Positions 24,795-32,590 are shown, counted from the first letter of the stretch. The stretch is DNA of 64,000 nt from Lactococcus garvieae subsp. garvieae (GCF_029024465.1 NZ_CP118950.1:1116001-1180000); one strand, 5' to 3'. Notes: generated by a model from the letters alone, not told the origin. Numbers and translations: made by a program.

Positions 24795-24899
24795 ATGGTT
24801 AAAATTTTATTTACCTCAATTATTAAAGTAGCAATTGCACTTTTCATCATTATTTCTTTTGGAATGATGATGTTCACTTCACTCTTACCTATCATGTAA
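24795..24899 (+). CDS. Small membrane peptide 2 (34 aa)
   Basis: A 34-residue peptide MVKILFTSIIK... with one hydrophobic helix (about 7-31). It is similar in length, N-terminal pattern and promoter to peptide 1, so the two probably arose by duplication of gene plus promoter. The ATG follows the -10 by six bases, implying a leaderless mRNA; AAGGA in that gap is too close to act as a ribosome site. A bidirectional terminator follows. Function unknown. Confidence 0.6.
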   Translation: MVKILFTSIIKVAIALFIIISFGMMMFTSLLPIM

Positions 24900-24904
24900 G
24901 CAAT

Positions 24905-24936
24905 AAAAAAGTACCGGTCATTTACCGGTGCTTTTT
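24905..24936. terminator. Bidirectional terminator between peptide 2 and the CDF gene
   Basis: AAAAAGTACCGGT/ACCGGTGCTTTTT with a short loop and T-runs on both sides. Confidence 0.85.
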
Positions 24937-25811
24937 TAGTCGGAAAAGGGTTCAACATGTACGTCAACATCAAAAACTTCAAACTTTTCGGACAACTGCC
25001 GCTCTATTTCTTCAGTAATCAAGTGACTTTCCGCAACCGAAAGTTGAGCATCCACATAGATGACGATGTCTAGAAAAATATTGGCACCATAAGTTCTTCC
25101 TCTAAGAAAAGGGACACCCCTCACCCCAGGAATTTCTAAAATATACTTCTTATACTTTTCCAAATCTTCTTCAGGAAAACCATCCGATAACGTAAAACTA
25201 CTCTCTCTGAAAATATCAATAGCCGTTTTGATAATAATAATACCAATAATAAAAGCCGCTATCGTATCTAAAATATAAAAGTGAAGATAAGAGGCGGCGA
25301 TTGCTATAGCCGCACCAATTGATGTATAAGCATCACTTAAATTATCTTTTGCTGCTGCCATCAAGGCTTGCGAATTAACTTTTTTCGCTAATCTGCTGTT
25401 ATAGATATACACAGCCACCATGATCAAAGCAGAACCGATACCGACTAACGCAGATAAGGGATTTGGTGGTGTAAAAGAATTATTTACAATCTTTTCAAAA
25501 GAAGAATATAAAACTTCGAGCCCAACCATAAGCATGATAAAAGACGTAATCATGCTCGCAATATTCTCAAATTTCCAATGCCCATAACGATGATTATCAT
25601 CCTTTGGTTTTCGGGCAAGTTTCAGGCCTATAAGTACGGATATTGAGGCAATCACATCTGTAAAGTTGTTCAAGCCATCCGCACGCAAGGCTTCCGAATT
25701 TGCAAATATTCCCATAAATATCTTTGTAAAGGCTAAAATGATATATGCTGAAATACTAATCCACGCGCCTTTCTCAGCGATTTTCAGTTCTTTGTATCTC
25801 TTATTTTCCAT
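24936..25811 (-). CDS. Cation diffusion facilitator (CDF) family transporter
   Basis: A 291-residue metal-proton antiporter. Six helices occupy about residues 15-215, with the TM2 metal site ALRADGLNNFTD and the TM5 site AAAKDNLSDAYTSIG. A cytoplasmic ferredoxin-like domain follows (about 220-291), ending in DVDVHVEPF. The first TM2 metal ligand position reads as Asn in NNFTD, as in the manganese/iron-type MMT1-YeaB branch, so the exported metal could be Mn, Fe or Zn. AAGGAG-AAGGAT precedes the ATG. Monocistronic. Confidence 0.92.
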   Translation of the reverse strand: MENKRYKELKIAEKGAWISISAYIILAFTKIFMGIFANSEALRADGLNNFTDVIASISVLIGLKLARKPKDDNHRYGHWKFENIASMITSFIMLMVGLEVLYSSFEKIVNNSFTPPNPLSALVGIGSALIMVAVYIYNSRLAKKVNSQALMAAAKDNLSDAYTSIGAAIAIAASYLHFYILDTIAAFIIGIIIIKTAIDIFRESSFTLSDGFPEEDLEKYKKYILEIPGVRGVPFLRGRTYGANIFLDIVIYVDAQLSVAESHLITEEIERQLSEKFEVFDVDVHVEPFSD

Positions 25812-26027
25812 ATCCTTCTCCTTCTGAAAAAAAGTAACCTTTCTATTGTATCATCGACGATTGTAAAAACAAAATGAAATGTTGTTTTAATTTAATCAAG
25901 AGAATTTAGAACATTATTGTTTGGATTGCTCCTCTATTTTTACTTTTCTTCTATTAAATGACTTTCTTACAGTAAAAGAAAGCGTACTCTTTTCATCTAT
26001 GGTATACTATAATTAGGAGATTAATTT

Positions 26028-26771
26028 ATGAAAAAAATTATATTAGCATTTATTCCACTACTTTTACTTGTTGGTTGCGGAGCGGATAAAAAAGAGAACA
26101 CTGCCAATTTTGCTCAAGATAAGCAGTCAAGTACTCGCACTTCCTCCTCAACATCTGCCCCTCGTTCTTCTCAAGATAATGTCGCATCAAGTGAACAGCC
26201 AAAAAGTTATCCTGTAGCTTTAGAACAGTTTTCCAAAGGAGACTATTCAAACTTTCATGGACTCTATAAAAACAGCAGCAACGATATTCTAATCATCACA
26301 AAAGGCCATATTGAATATTATTCTCATACCGGAAAAGATATTGGCTCTGTCATTATCAATGAAAGTACTTTTAAATCTAAGACTGAAAATCAACCCTTTA
26401 ACCAAATTTATCTTTTTAATCAAGGACAAGTAGAGATCAACTTTAATGCAACAGCAGATAAGATTGAAACAATTCGAATTACAGATAATGCTGGTACTTC
26501 TTCTGATTTTACTTTAGCAGCCCAACTTGACAGCAATAATTTTACGAAGGATACTGTACTTAATTATTTTAAAAGCTATCTTTCCAATCCAGAGGATTTT
26601 TATTTTGATGCTGTGAACACGCAAGATTCTTTTGTAATCCAAGTTTTTTCAAAAGAAATGCGAGCAAATGGTGGAAGCGGAACCGTTGGTTTATACAAAG
26701 TTTTACCTGATGGCACCATTTACCTTGTTACTTATGATGTAGCAACAAATACGTATCCCAAGGCCGAATAA
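26028..26771 (+). CDS. Lipoprotein of unknown function
   Basis: A 247-residue protein with a lipoprotein signal peptide: basic start, hydrophobic core and lipobox LLVGC (Cys about 17). A Ser/Thr/Gln-rich linker (about 20-65) precedes a folded domain (about 70-247) with beta-rich text (YSNFHGLYKNSSNDIL, GSGTVGLYKVLPDGTIYLV). The domain layout resembles the DUF4767/DUF6287 lactobacillal lipoproteins, but this is uncertain. TATAAT stands 14 nt before the ATG with AGGAG in between. Terminator follows. Confidence 0.85.
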   Translation: MKKIILAFIPLLLLVGCGADKKENTANFAQDKQSSTRTSSSTSAPRSSQDNVASSEQPKSYPVALEQFSKGDYSNFHGLYKNSSNDILIITKGHIEYYSHTGKDIGSVIINESTFKSKTENQPFNQIYLFNQGQVEINFNATADKIETIRITDNAGTSSDFTLAAQLDSNNFTKDTVLNYFKSYLSNPEDFYFDAVNTQDSFVIQVFSKEMRANGGSGTVGLYKVLPDGTIYLVTYDVATNTYPKAE

Positions 26772-26805
26772 CCTCTTGTCGAATTATTCCTATATTATAA
26801 ATTCA

Positions 26806-26840
26806 AAAAATCTACGTTATATATACGTAGATTTTTTTTA
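26806..26840 (+). terminator. Terminator after the lipoprotein gene
   Basis: AAAAATCTACGT/ACGTAGATTTTT stem followed by further Ts; also usable by yxeA on the other strand. Confidence 0.8.
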
Positions 26841-26850
26841 AGTATATTTC

Positions 26851-27198
26851 CTAAATTTTATTCAGTGCTTTTTGAGGAACATCTTGCTTCTGGACTTCTT
26901 CCCAGCTCGTGACCCCCTTCTTATCGTTATATACGAGTCTTAAATAAGCATCGTGTCTAAGATTATGATCTCCAGTGAATTCCATTTCTTTTGCTTCTCC
27001 CTTTTCATCATAGCCGGTCAGCGTATAATAGTACCTCGTAAATTCTTGCCCCGAATCGTCTTTTTCTTTTTTAGCAACACCATCTTCTTGAATATGCACA
27101 TAGTAACTGTCGCCACCATATGCTGTATGATACCAAGCATAACCTCCACCGACAACAATCAATACAAGTGCCACAATTCCCACTAATACTTTTTTCAT
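26851..27198 (-). CDS. YxeA family protein, copy 1
   Basis: A 115-residue DUF1093/YxeA protein: N-terminal helix (about 4-23) then YGGDSYYVHIQEDG, YYYTLTGYDEKGEAKEMEF, LRLVYNDKKGVTSWEEV and a VPQKAL end. The family is exported or membrane anchored and of unknown function. Paralogues in this window are at 27315-27665 and 45931-46281. No lipobox is visible. Confidence 0.88.
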   Translation of the reverse strand: MKKVLVGIVALVLIVVGGGYAWYHTAYGGDSYYVHIQEDGVAKKEKDDSGQEFTRYYYTLTGYDEKGEAKEMEFTGDHNLRHDAYLRLVYNDKKGVTSWEEVQKQDVPQKALNKI

Positions 27199-27314
27199 AT
27201 TTCATACCTCATTTATTTTTCTTCTATAAAACTATTTTACTGTTATTTTTACTGTTATAACTTACATTTTCTTAAGAAAGTAATTTTCACTCTTCATTAA
27301 ATGTGAAAAATCCA

Positions 27315-27665
27315 CTATTCCTCAAGCTTATTTAGTGCTGTTCGAGGGATTTCATACTCTTGCCTTGTTTCCCAGCTGTTTGCATCCTTTTTATTGGCCG
27401 CATGAATTTCCAGATAAGTTCCCACATGGATTTGATGATCTGTTTTAAGATGAAGCTCTCGAACATCTCCTCTAGAACTGACTCCCCTTACCGTATAATT
27501 ATATTGACTGTCTAAAGTCCCATCCGTATTCTTATGTGTTTTCGCATTTACCTTCCCTTGCACATGGGCAAAGTAAATCGTTTGTGTATAGCTAAGACTT
27601 TTCCAAAAAAAGCCAATATCTAAAATTAAGAGTATGCCTAAAAAACCAAACAATATTTTTTTCAT
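27315..27665 (-). CDS. YxeA family protein, copy 2
   Basis: A 116-residue YxeA/DUF1093 protein with N-terminal helix (about 4-20), then IYFAHVQGKV, YNYTVRGVSSRGDVRELHL and NSWETRQEYEIPRTAL. The start at MKKILFGFLG is preferred over one 9 codons upstream because it begins the signal-type helix as in copy 1. It is adjacent to copy 1 on the same strand, probably an old tandem duplication. Function unknown. Confidence 0.85.
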   Translation of the reverse strand: MKKILFGFLGILLILDIGFFWKSLSYTQTIYFAHVQGKVNAKTHKNTDGTLDSQYNYTVRGVSSRGDVRELHLKTDHQIHVGTYLEIHAANKKDANSWETRQEYEIPRTALNKLEE

Positions 27666-27919
27666 TTTATTTTTCCATTCAACACACAACATTAAGTTGT
27701 TAGCATTATTTTACTCCAAATTTGTCTAAAATATCCTTACATTATTGTAATAATCAAGCTTGAGTCTTCTTGATATCTTTGTGAGAGTGTATTTTTTAAT
27801 TTATATACTTAAACTAAATTTGCCTCTCAAGATTTAAAGAACGGATAAAAAAGCAAATAAAACTCTAATAGTTCAAAAGGATTATCTGACTTCACTTGCT
27901 CTTTATTCAATCACAACTG

Positions 27920-27964
27920 CATAAATAGATAAACTCCTGCTGCGTGGGAGTGTATCTATTTATG
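27920..27964. repeat. Long interrupted palindrome upstream of yagU
   Basis: CATAAATAGATA pairs perfectly with TATCTATTTATG, and inside them ACTCC pairs with GGAGT around a 9-nt loop. No T-run follows on the plus strand. It lies in a roughly 370-bp gene-free stretch between yxeA copy 2 and yagU; nothing else was recognised there except the yagU promoter region. Confidence 0.6.
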
Positions 27965-28032
27965 AAGTTTTAACACACAATCTTGCAAAGTTTTTTTGTT
28001 AAAATATAAATTACAATAAAAGGAGTTATTCT

Positions 28033-28572
28033 ATGTTTTCATTCACTATCCCTAGTGCTTCTCTTCAAGAAGTAATTTTTCTAAGTATCTGGTATGGCTT
28101 TATTTCAGGCATGATTTCCGGAATGGTTAAGATTGGTTGGGAAGCAATTCTACCACCGAGAACTTCTGAAAGAAATGCCACGAATCCACCCCAGCGTATG
28201 TTGGAGCAATTTGGAGTACCCTCTTCACTTACGCATGCTTATGTTTTATATTCACGTGATCAAAAAGTATATTGGTTTTCTTTAATCTTACATTTTAGTT
28301 TTTCCGTATTCTTTGCTACATTATTTATTTTTATTGCACAATATTGGCCATGCATTGCCCTTTGGCAAGGAGCTGCTTATGGAATCATCATCTGGTTCAT
28401 CTGGCACATCGTTTTATTGCCTATTATGAAAACCATTCCTGCACCTTGGAAACAGCCGTTTGCTGAACACTTCTCAGAGTTCTTTGGACATATCGTTTGG
28501 GCCTGGTCGATTGCTGCCTGTCTTTATTATTTAATATCAAAAGATAGCAGTGGAATTTTAACGAACATTTAA
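28033..28572 (+). CDS. YagU-like (DUF1440) membrane protein
   Basis: A 179-residue membrane protein with about four helices (14-32, 87-107, 112-130, 150-172). GMISGMVKIGWEAILPPR and PPQRMLEQF near the N-terminus and the WHIVLLPIM segment match DUF1440/YagU, an inner-membrane protein linked to acid tolerance in E. coli. AAAGGAG precedes the ATG by 7 nt. Single gene. Confidence 0.85.
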   Translation: MFSFTIPSASLQEVIFLSIWYGFISGMISGMVKIGWEAILPPRTSERNATNPPQRMLEQFGVPSSLTHAYVLYSRDQKVYWFSLILHFSFSVFFATLFIFIAQYWPCIALWQGAAYGIIIWFIWHIVLLPIMKTIPAPWKQPFAEHFSEFFGHIVWAWSIAACLYYLISKDSSGILTNI

Positions 28573-28583
28573 GTAAATTAAAT

Positions 28584-28611
28584 TTGTGTTTTAAGTTTAT
28601 TGTGCTACAAT
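28584..28611 (+). promoter_or_regulatory. Promoter of HicB-like micro-gene B
   Basis: TTGTGT, 16-bp spacer, TACAAT; the -10 is identical to that of copy A. It begins 12 bp after the yagU stop. Confidence 0.65.
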
Positions 28612-28619
28612 AAGAATAG

Positions 28620-28677
28620 AATTTCGTTATATTCGTTATAGTGTCCTTTCGAAGAGAAACAAGAAAGGGGAATGCAT
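28620..28677 (+). promoter_or_regulatory. Conserved leader with RBS-sequestering hairpin, copy B
   Basis: Same leader as at 23698. TCCTTTC (28644-28650) pairs with GAAAGGG (28663-28669), which holds the ribosome site, across a 12-nt loop. The upstream tandem 9-mer TTCGTTATA is perfect here. Confidence 0.6.
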
Positions 28678-28836
28678 ATGACATTCACTAATAACACTAA
28701 AAACTTCAAATACACAGTATCTCTAGATACTTCAACGAATTTATTTATAGCTTCTCTGGTAGACGCTACTTCTTCATTAAGTAGTCTCGGCAACACCATT
28801 GAAGAAGCCGTGTATAATTTAGAAGCGATAGCATAA
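28678..28836 (+). CDS. HicB-like micro-protein B
   Basis: A 52-residue paralogue of micro-protein A: identical MTFTN start and KNFKYTVSLDTS, then a divergent middle (FIASLVDATSSLSSLG) and a similar end NTIEEAVYNLEAIA. The same HicB-like strand and G-x-T-x-EEA pattern is kept, while the middle varies, as in a protein under selection for fold but not for one partner. No HicA-like gene is adjacent. It lies just outside the prophage remnant. AAAGGGG precedes the ATG by 7 nt. Confidence 0.78.
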   Translation: MTFTNNTKNFKYTVSLDTSTNLFIASLVDATSSLSSLGNTIEEAVYNLEAIA

Positions 28837-28841
28837 CTAAC

Positions 28842-28869
28842 AGCGCCTATTTGAATGGGCGCTTTTTTG
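28842..28869 (+). terminator. Terminator of HicB-like micro-gene B
   Basis: AGCGCC/GGCGCT stem with a 10-nt loop and TTTTTT. Confidence 0.8.
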
Positions 28870-28935
28870 TATGTAAAAAGCCACCATTTACGGCAGCTTA
28901 AATTTAATAGTTTTTATCAAGCACTCCCTGTAAGC

Positions 28936-28976
28936 ACTTGTAATAACTAATCAAGGAATCGAACCTTGACCATGAG
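28936..28976 (-). other. tRNA T-arm-like remnant
   Basis: On the minus strand, GGTC is followed by CAAGG-TTCGATT-CCTTG, a 5-bp T stem with the canonical TTCRANTC loop. No anticodon arm, D arm or acceptor partner could be built around it. Next to a lysin gene it may be a phage tRNA remnant or an attachment site residue. Confidence 0.4.
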
Positions 28977-28997
28977 ACCAACTTTAGCTACTTAACT

Positions 28998-29678
28998 TTA
29001 TTTATTGTTTTTATGTGATGGATATACTTCACATAATGCTTGGTATTCAGCCGTAGAAATTTCATTTTTAATAGGTTTGATCAAACCGTCATTTTCCATC
29101 ATTTTTAATTTTTGATAAATAGTATTGTATTTACCAGTACTACCACCTACTACAAATGCCCCATTATAGAGATACCCAGTTGTACCTCCGCCTGCGTTAT
29201 CTTTTCTTACTGTCAATTTAATCATTTCTTCTTCCTCCTCTGGTTGTGGGTCTGGATCTGGTTTTGGAGTAGAATCTCCTAAACGTAATCCGTATGCAAA
29301 CGACAAGCCAATATATTCTGACCATGCAAAACTATCTCGTGTTACATATTGTCGTCCATTCATATTTTGTTGAACAAGTGTTGGGCGTGTAGGTTCTTCG
29401 ACGATTGCAACGTGACCGTAACTTCCATCCGAAAAGACTACTATATCTCCCCGTTGGAGTTCTCCATGGTTTGTAATACGTTGAACTTTTACTCCTGCAT
29501 TTTGCAAAGCAGCAATATTACTTGCACTCCCAGTATCAATAGCATTACCGCCCATATGAACACCATATGCAGTTTGAACAACATAGACAATCAAGTCCAT
29601 ACATTGACCACCGTACATGCCATCCATATCTACAGTTTGGCCAAGCTTAGCTGATGCTAATGCCAATAAGTCTGCCAT
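28998..29678 (-). CDS. CHAP-domain endolysin (prophage remnant)
   Basis: A 226-residue peptidoglycan hydrolase without signal peptide. The N-terminal CHAP domain has the catalytic Cys26 (GGQCMDL) and His89 (YGHVAIVEE). A proline-aspartate linker (about 136-150) leads to a C-terminal domain (MIKLTVRKDN ... SGYLYNGAFVVGG-like text) seen in lactococcal and lactobacillal phage lysins. AGGAGG lies 6 nt before the ATG. The frame is intact although neighbouring phage genes are broken. It points away from the integrase, as a lysin at the phage's far end would. Confidence 0.85.
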   Translation of the reverse strand: MADLLALASAKLGQTVDMDGMYGGQCMDLIVYVVQTAYGVHMGGNAIDTGSASNIAALQNAGVKVQRITNHGELQRGDIVVFSDGSYGHVAIVEEPTRPTLVQQNMNGRQYVTRDSFAWSEYIGLSFAYGLRLGDSTPKPDPDPQPEEEEEMIKLTVRKDNAGGGTTGYLYNGAFVVGGSTGKYNTIYQKLKMMENDGLIKPIKNEISTAEYQALCEVYPSHKNNK

Positions 29679-29864
29679 TTCCTACCTCCTTTATTTTTTA
29701 TTCTTTTAAGATAATTAGAGGCCTCTTAGTTATCTTAATTTTATTATACCCTCCGATTTTTAATTGGTTTAGGTAAAAAACGGAAAATGAAATCAGTATA
29801 AAGTTTCTCTCCTTCCCCCTCTCTCAGTATCTTTTTAAAAGCATCGTACTATTTTCTGACTGTA

Positions 29865-30018
29865 CTATCTATTATCTTTAAAACCTAATAATTCCACAAC
29901 TTCTTTTTTTGAAAGTACTAAACTAAAATTACTATCTTCAGATATAAAATCATGTAAACAGTCAAGAATTGTAGCTCTAACTGAATCTCTAATTTTTTTG
30001 AATCATTTCTTCGAACAT
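29865..30018 (-). pseudogene. Small gene broken at an A7 run
   Basis: AAGGAGAGG stands 5 nt before ATG, and the frame reads MFEEMIQK then meets a stop after a run of seven A. Removing one A (six instead of seven) joins it to a fluent frame (IRDSVRATILDCLHDFISE ... LSKKEVVELLGFKDNR, stop), giving a protein of about 50 residues. The tail resembles small phage or ICE DNA-binding/excisionase proteins, but this is not firm. Either a recent frameshift or a site of transcriptional slippage. Confidence 0.55.
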
Positions 30019-30422
30019 ACGATCCTCTCCTTGGAGAATGTGATACCACTGGTTCTCAAGAGAAACGAACAAATAAAGTAGCTATTCTTTTTCTATCAGA
30101 TATATTCCTAACTGATGGGGGTAATTTTGAGCTTTTTCAAAAGTTCATTGAAATATCTGTATGCCCTTGTAACACTTCTTTTTTTCTTCTTGGTAAAGTT
30201 AACAAAAAAGTCATAAATGAGTTAAACAAAGAGGATAACAACCAGAAAGACCTTAGCAAATATCACCTAAGGAATACGTTATCGACTATATTTCATATTT
30301 TGATATTGTTGAGTAGATAAACACTTATCAATTTCTTGAAGCATACAATTTACCTTACGAAAATTATGATAAAACAGTCGAAATTTTTAAGAATGTGTTA
30401 AAATTGTATTATGCCTTTATAT
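29990..30422 (+). pseudogene. Multiply frameshifted phage-like gene
   Basis: Coding-like text runs on the plus strand in two frames: about 105 codons (RTYDPLLGE ... LFLSDIFLTDGGNFELFQKF ... KVINELNKED), then after a shift KEYVIDYISYFDIVE, a stop, and INTYQFLEAYNLPYENYDKTVEIF ending in a stop near 30422. No frame has a proper start and ribosome site. The family was not recognised. The pattern is that of a decayed prophage gene. Confidence 0.5.
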
Positions 30423-30448
30423 AGAAAAGGACATATATTAAATTTGGA

Positions 30449-30583
30449 ATGAGAAAACCAAGTATCAAAAAAAGCTTAAAAGCTCGTACTACAGGTAAAG
30501 AAAAAAGACAAATAAAAAAGCCCTTATTCCCGGATATGGAAAAAAGGTATAAGATTTATTTAAATGAATATTACGTGCGCTAA
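30449..30583 (+). pseudogene. Truncated small basic phage protein
   Basis: 44 codons starting MRKPSIKKSLKARTTGKEKR, the beginning of a small basic protein common in streptococcal and lactococcal prophages, normally about 60 residues with a GYGKKG segment next. Here the frame leaves the pattern after PLFP, while GYGKK-like text continues in another frame, so one indel has broken it. Confidence 0.55.
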
Positions 30584-30611
30584 CCACGTTAAAAGGGTAA
30601 GGAGAAATTTT

Positions 30612-31301
30612 ATGAAATGGAAAAAAAACCTGTCTTTACTGACCATTGCTGTTACCAGCTTAACAGCTAGTTTAGTATTTGCTACTAATACTAAAGCAGA
30701 CTCTGTAAATGTGTACCGTCTGTATAATAAAGTATCAATGGAGCACTTATATACAGCTAGCAAAAATGAGTATCAATCATTGCCCAAAATTTCCAGAGAT
30801 TGGAAGCAGGAAGGTATTAATTTTAGAGCACAAGGTAATCCAGGACAAGGAACAAAAGCGATTTTACGTGTTTACAATCCTCGTTCGGGAGAACATCTTT
30901 ACACATCTGACAATTATGAAGCTCAGGTACTAACAACTAAAAATGGATGGAGAAACGAGGGTGTCGCTTTCTATTCTCAAACAAAATCTACTAAAGCTGT
31001 TTATCGCTTATATAACCCCGCGGCAGGCATCGGAGCACATTTCACTACAATGGACGCCTACGAAAAAAATATTTTGGCTTCTCGTGGATGGAAATATGAA
31101 GGAATAGCTTGGTATGCTGCTGATCCATCAACTACAACTGTATATGTAGCCGGTACAGACTCAAAAGTATACTGGTATAGTCGTAAATCACTTCTCGACT
31201 ATGGTAACAAAGTAGGAAATCCAGTGAATCAATCTCAAATTATTGTTATGACTGAACAAGCTGCGTTAAATCAAAATCTACGTCATTCTTCTAAAGAATA
31301 A
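30612..31301 (+). CDS. Secreted repeat protein (DUF5648-like)
   Basis: A 229-residue exported protein: signal peptide (1 to about 30, ending TKADS), then three to four imperfect repeats of about 45 residues built on VYRLYN-x-EHLYT-x-Y ... GW-x-EGIAFYA, the DUF5648 beta-trefoil-like repeat found at the ends of Gram-positive hydrolases and phage lysins. No catalytic domain is attached. AAGGAG stands 7 nt before this ATG, which also begins the signal peptide; an upstream in-frame ATG is unlikely. It may bind cell wall or glycans. It sits inside the prophage remnant with an intact frame. Confidence 0.85.
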   Translation: MKWKKNLSLLTIAVTSLTASLVFATNTKADSVNVYRLYNKVSMEHLYTASKNEYQSLPKISRDWKQEGINFRAQGNPGQGTKAILRVYNPRSGEHLYTSDNYEAQVLTTKNGWRNEGVAFYSQTKSTKAVYRLYNPAAGIGAHFTTMDAYEKNILASRGWKYEGIAWYAADPSTTTVYVAGTDSKVYWYSRKSLLDYGNKVGNPVNQSQIIVMTEQAALNQNLRHSSKE

Positions 31302-31439
31302 ATAAAAAAATCCGCCCCAAAGCTTTGGACGGCAAGGAGGGATTAAACAATGAATTTAAAAACAGCTCTTTTAGAGCTGTTTTAATATACTCTATTATAG
31401 AGTATAGTGAGGTTAAAATCAATTATGGATATAAAATCT

Positions 31440-32439
31440 TTATAAAAAGAAAAATGGGACTACTTCTTACAAATTTAAAGCGTACATCGAAAAAAAGAAT
31501 GTTAAGAGACAATATGCCGAAAAAAGTGGTTTCAAAACGAAAGCGGAAGCTCGAACAGCCTTACATTGTATTCAAGAAGAGATTAATAATCCTGTGCCTA
31601 AAAGTGAAAGGACATTTAGAGAACTTTAGAATGAATGGCTTCTTGTTTATGAAAAAGAAGTCCAAAATAGCACATAGTATAAAACAACTCGTGCTTTCGA
31701 TAAACGAATTTTGCCAGTTTTTGAAAAGCTTAAGCATGCTCGTAAGCTTTTTGAAATGGGTTCGTAAAGTATTTAACCATGCTGCCCTTTTAGGCTACAT
31801 ACAAGCTCATCCTGCAGCTCCTGTGACATCACAAAGTATCAAGAAAAAGTTGATGAAAAAAAGATTTTTTATGATACTGATGAGCTAAAAATTCATGAAC
31901 TTTGTAGAAGAAACAAATGATATTAAAAAATAGCACTTTTCAGATTGTCAGCTTTCACTGGAATAAGGAAAGGTGAACTTCTAGCTCTTGAATGGAATGA
32001 TTATAGAAAGGGAACGCTCGACATAAACAAAGTCGTTTCTCATTCTCCAATAGGTTATGAAACTTTACCTCCTAAAGCAAATTCAAATAGATTATTAAGT
32101 CTAGATATAAAAACTTGCCAGATACTTGATAAGTTGCATAAAGAATTTCCAACCTCTCCTCGTATTTTTGAATCAGAAAAAGGAGGAATGCTTTCTCTTT
32201 CGAAACCAAGGAAGTGGTTATTGGAAATTACAAAAAATAAAAAGATTGAACCTATTCGAATACACGCCTTCCGTCATACTCATGCAAGTTTATTATTTGA
32301 ATCAGGCATGAGTTTAAAGCAAGTTCAATATATATTAGGACATTCTGACTTAAAAACTACTATGAACGTTGATACTCAAATAACTGAATATGCCAAAGAT
32401 AATATTGGGGATAAATTCTCCGAGTACATTGATTTTTAA
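31440..32439 (+). pseudogene. Degenerate phage integrase (tyrosine recombinase)
   Basis: N-terminal integrase text (KNGTTSYKFKAYI, FKTKAEARTAL) is followed by in-frame TAG codons at 31627 and 31675 where related proteins have other residues, then by frameshifts. VFNHAALLGYIQAHP follows in another frame. From about 31945 the catalytic domain is open to a stop: TGIRKGEL keeps the first Arg and HAFRHTHASL the His-x-x-Arg, but the catalytic Tyr position reads NVDTQITEY, with Asp in place of Tyr. The integrase is dead. It ends about 150 bp from the 3' end of ssrA, a common phage integration site. Confidence 0.85.
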
Positions 32440-32467
32440 CTAGCTCTTCTTCAGCTAGTTTTTTTAT
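32438..32467 (+). terminator. Terminator after the integrase remnant
   Basis: AACTAGCT/AGCTAGTT stem with a 7-nt loop and TTTTT. Confidence 0.8.
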
Positions 32468-32534
32468 TTTTTAGTTATCAATTTAGTTATCACTTTTTGT
32501 CAAAGTACAAAAATATAAATTAAAATAAAAAACA

Positions 32535-32558
32535 AAAACCGCTCAACAGAGCGGTTTT
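32535..32558 (-). terminator. Terminator of ssrA
   Basis: On the minus strand AAAACCGCTC, a 4-nt loop and GAGCGGTTTT, followed by more Ts, about 33 nt beyond the tmRNA 3' end. Confidence 0.85.
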
Positions 32559-32590
32559 CTTAAACTACAATAAAGTAGTTATACATACAA

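Noticed and set aside
28936-28976. Complete tRNA gene
   Set aside because: Only the T arm can be drawn; no acceptor, D or anticodon arms flank it.
31302-31340. Hairpin after the secreted repeat protein gene as its terminator
   Set aside because: The stem is good, but the T-run lies on the opposite strand, so it does not fit termination of this gene; no minus-strand gene was found for it either.
31325-31888. 187-codon plus-strand frame
   Set aside because: It is a shadow of the degenerate integrase gene; the integrase text in other frames explains the sequence.
32471-32500. Repeated TTAGTTATCA-type motif near the integrase end as a CRISPR or att array
   Set aside because: Only two short AT-rich copies exist; there is no spacer pattern or cas gene.
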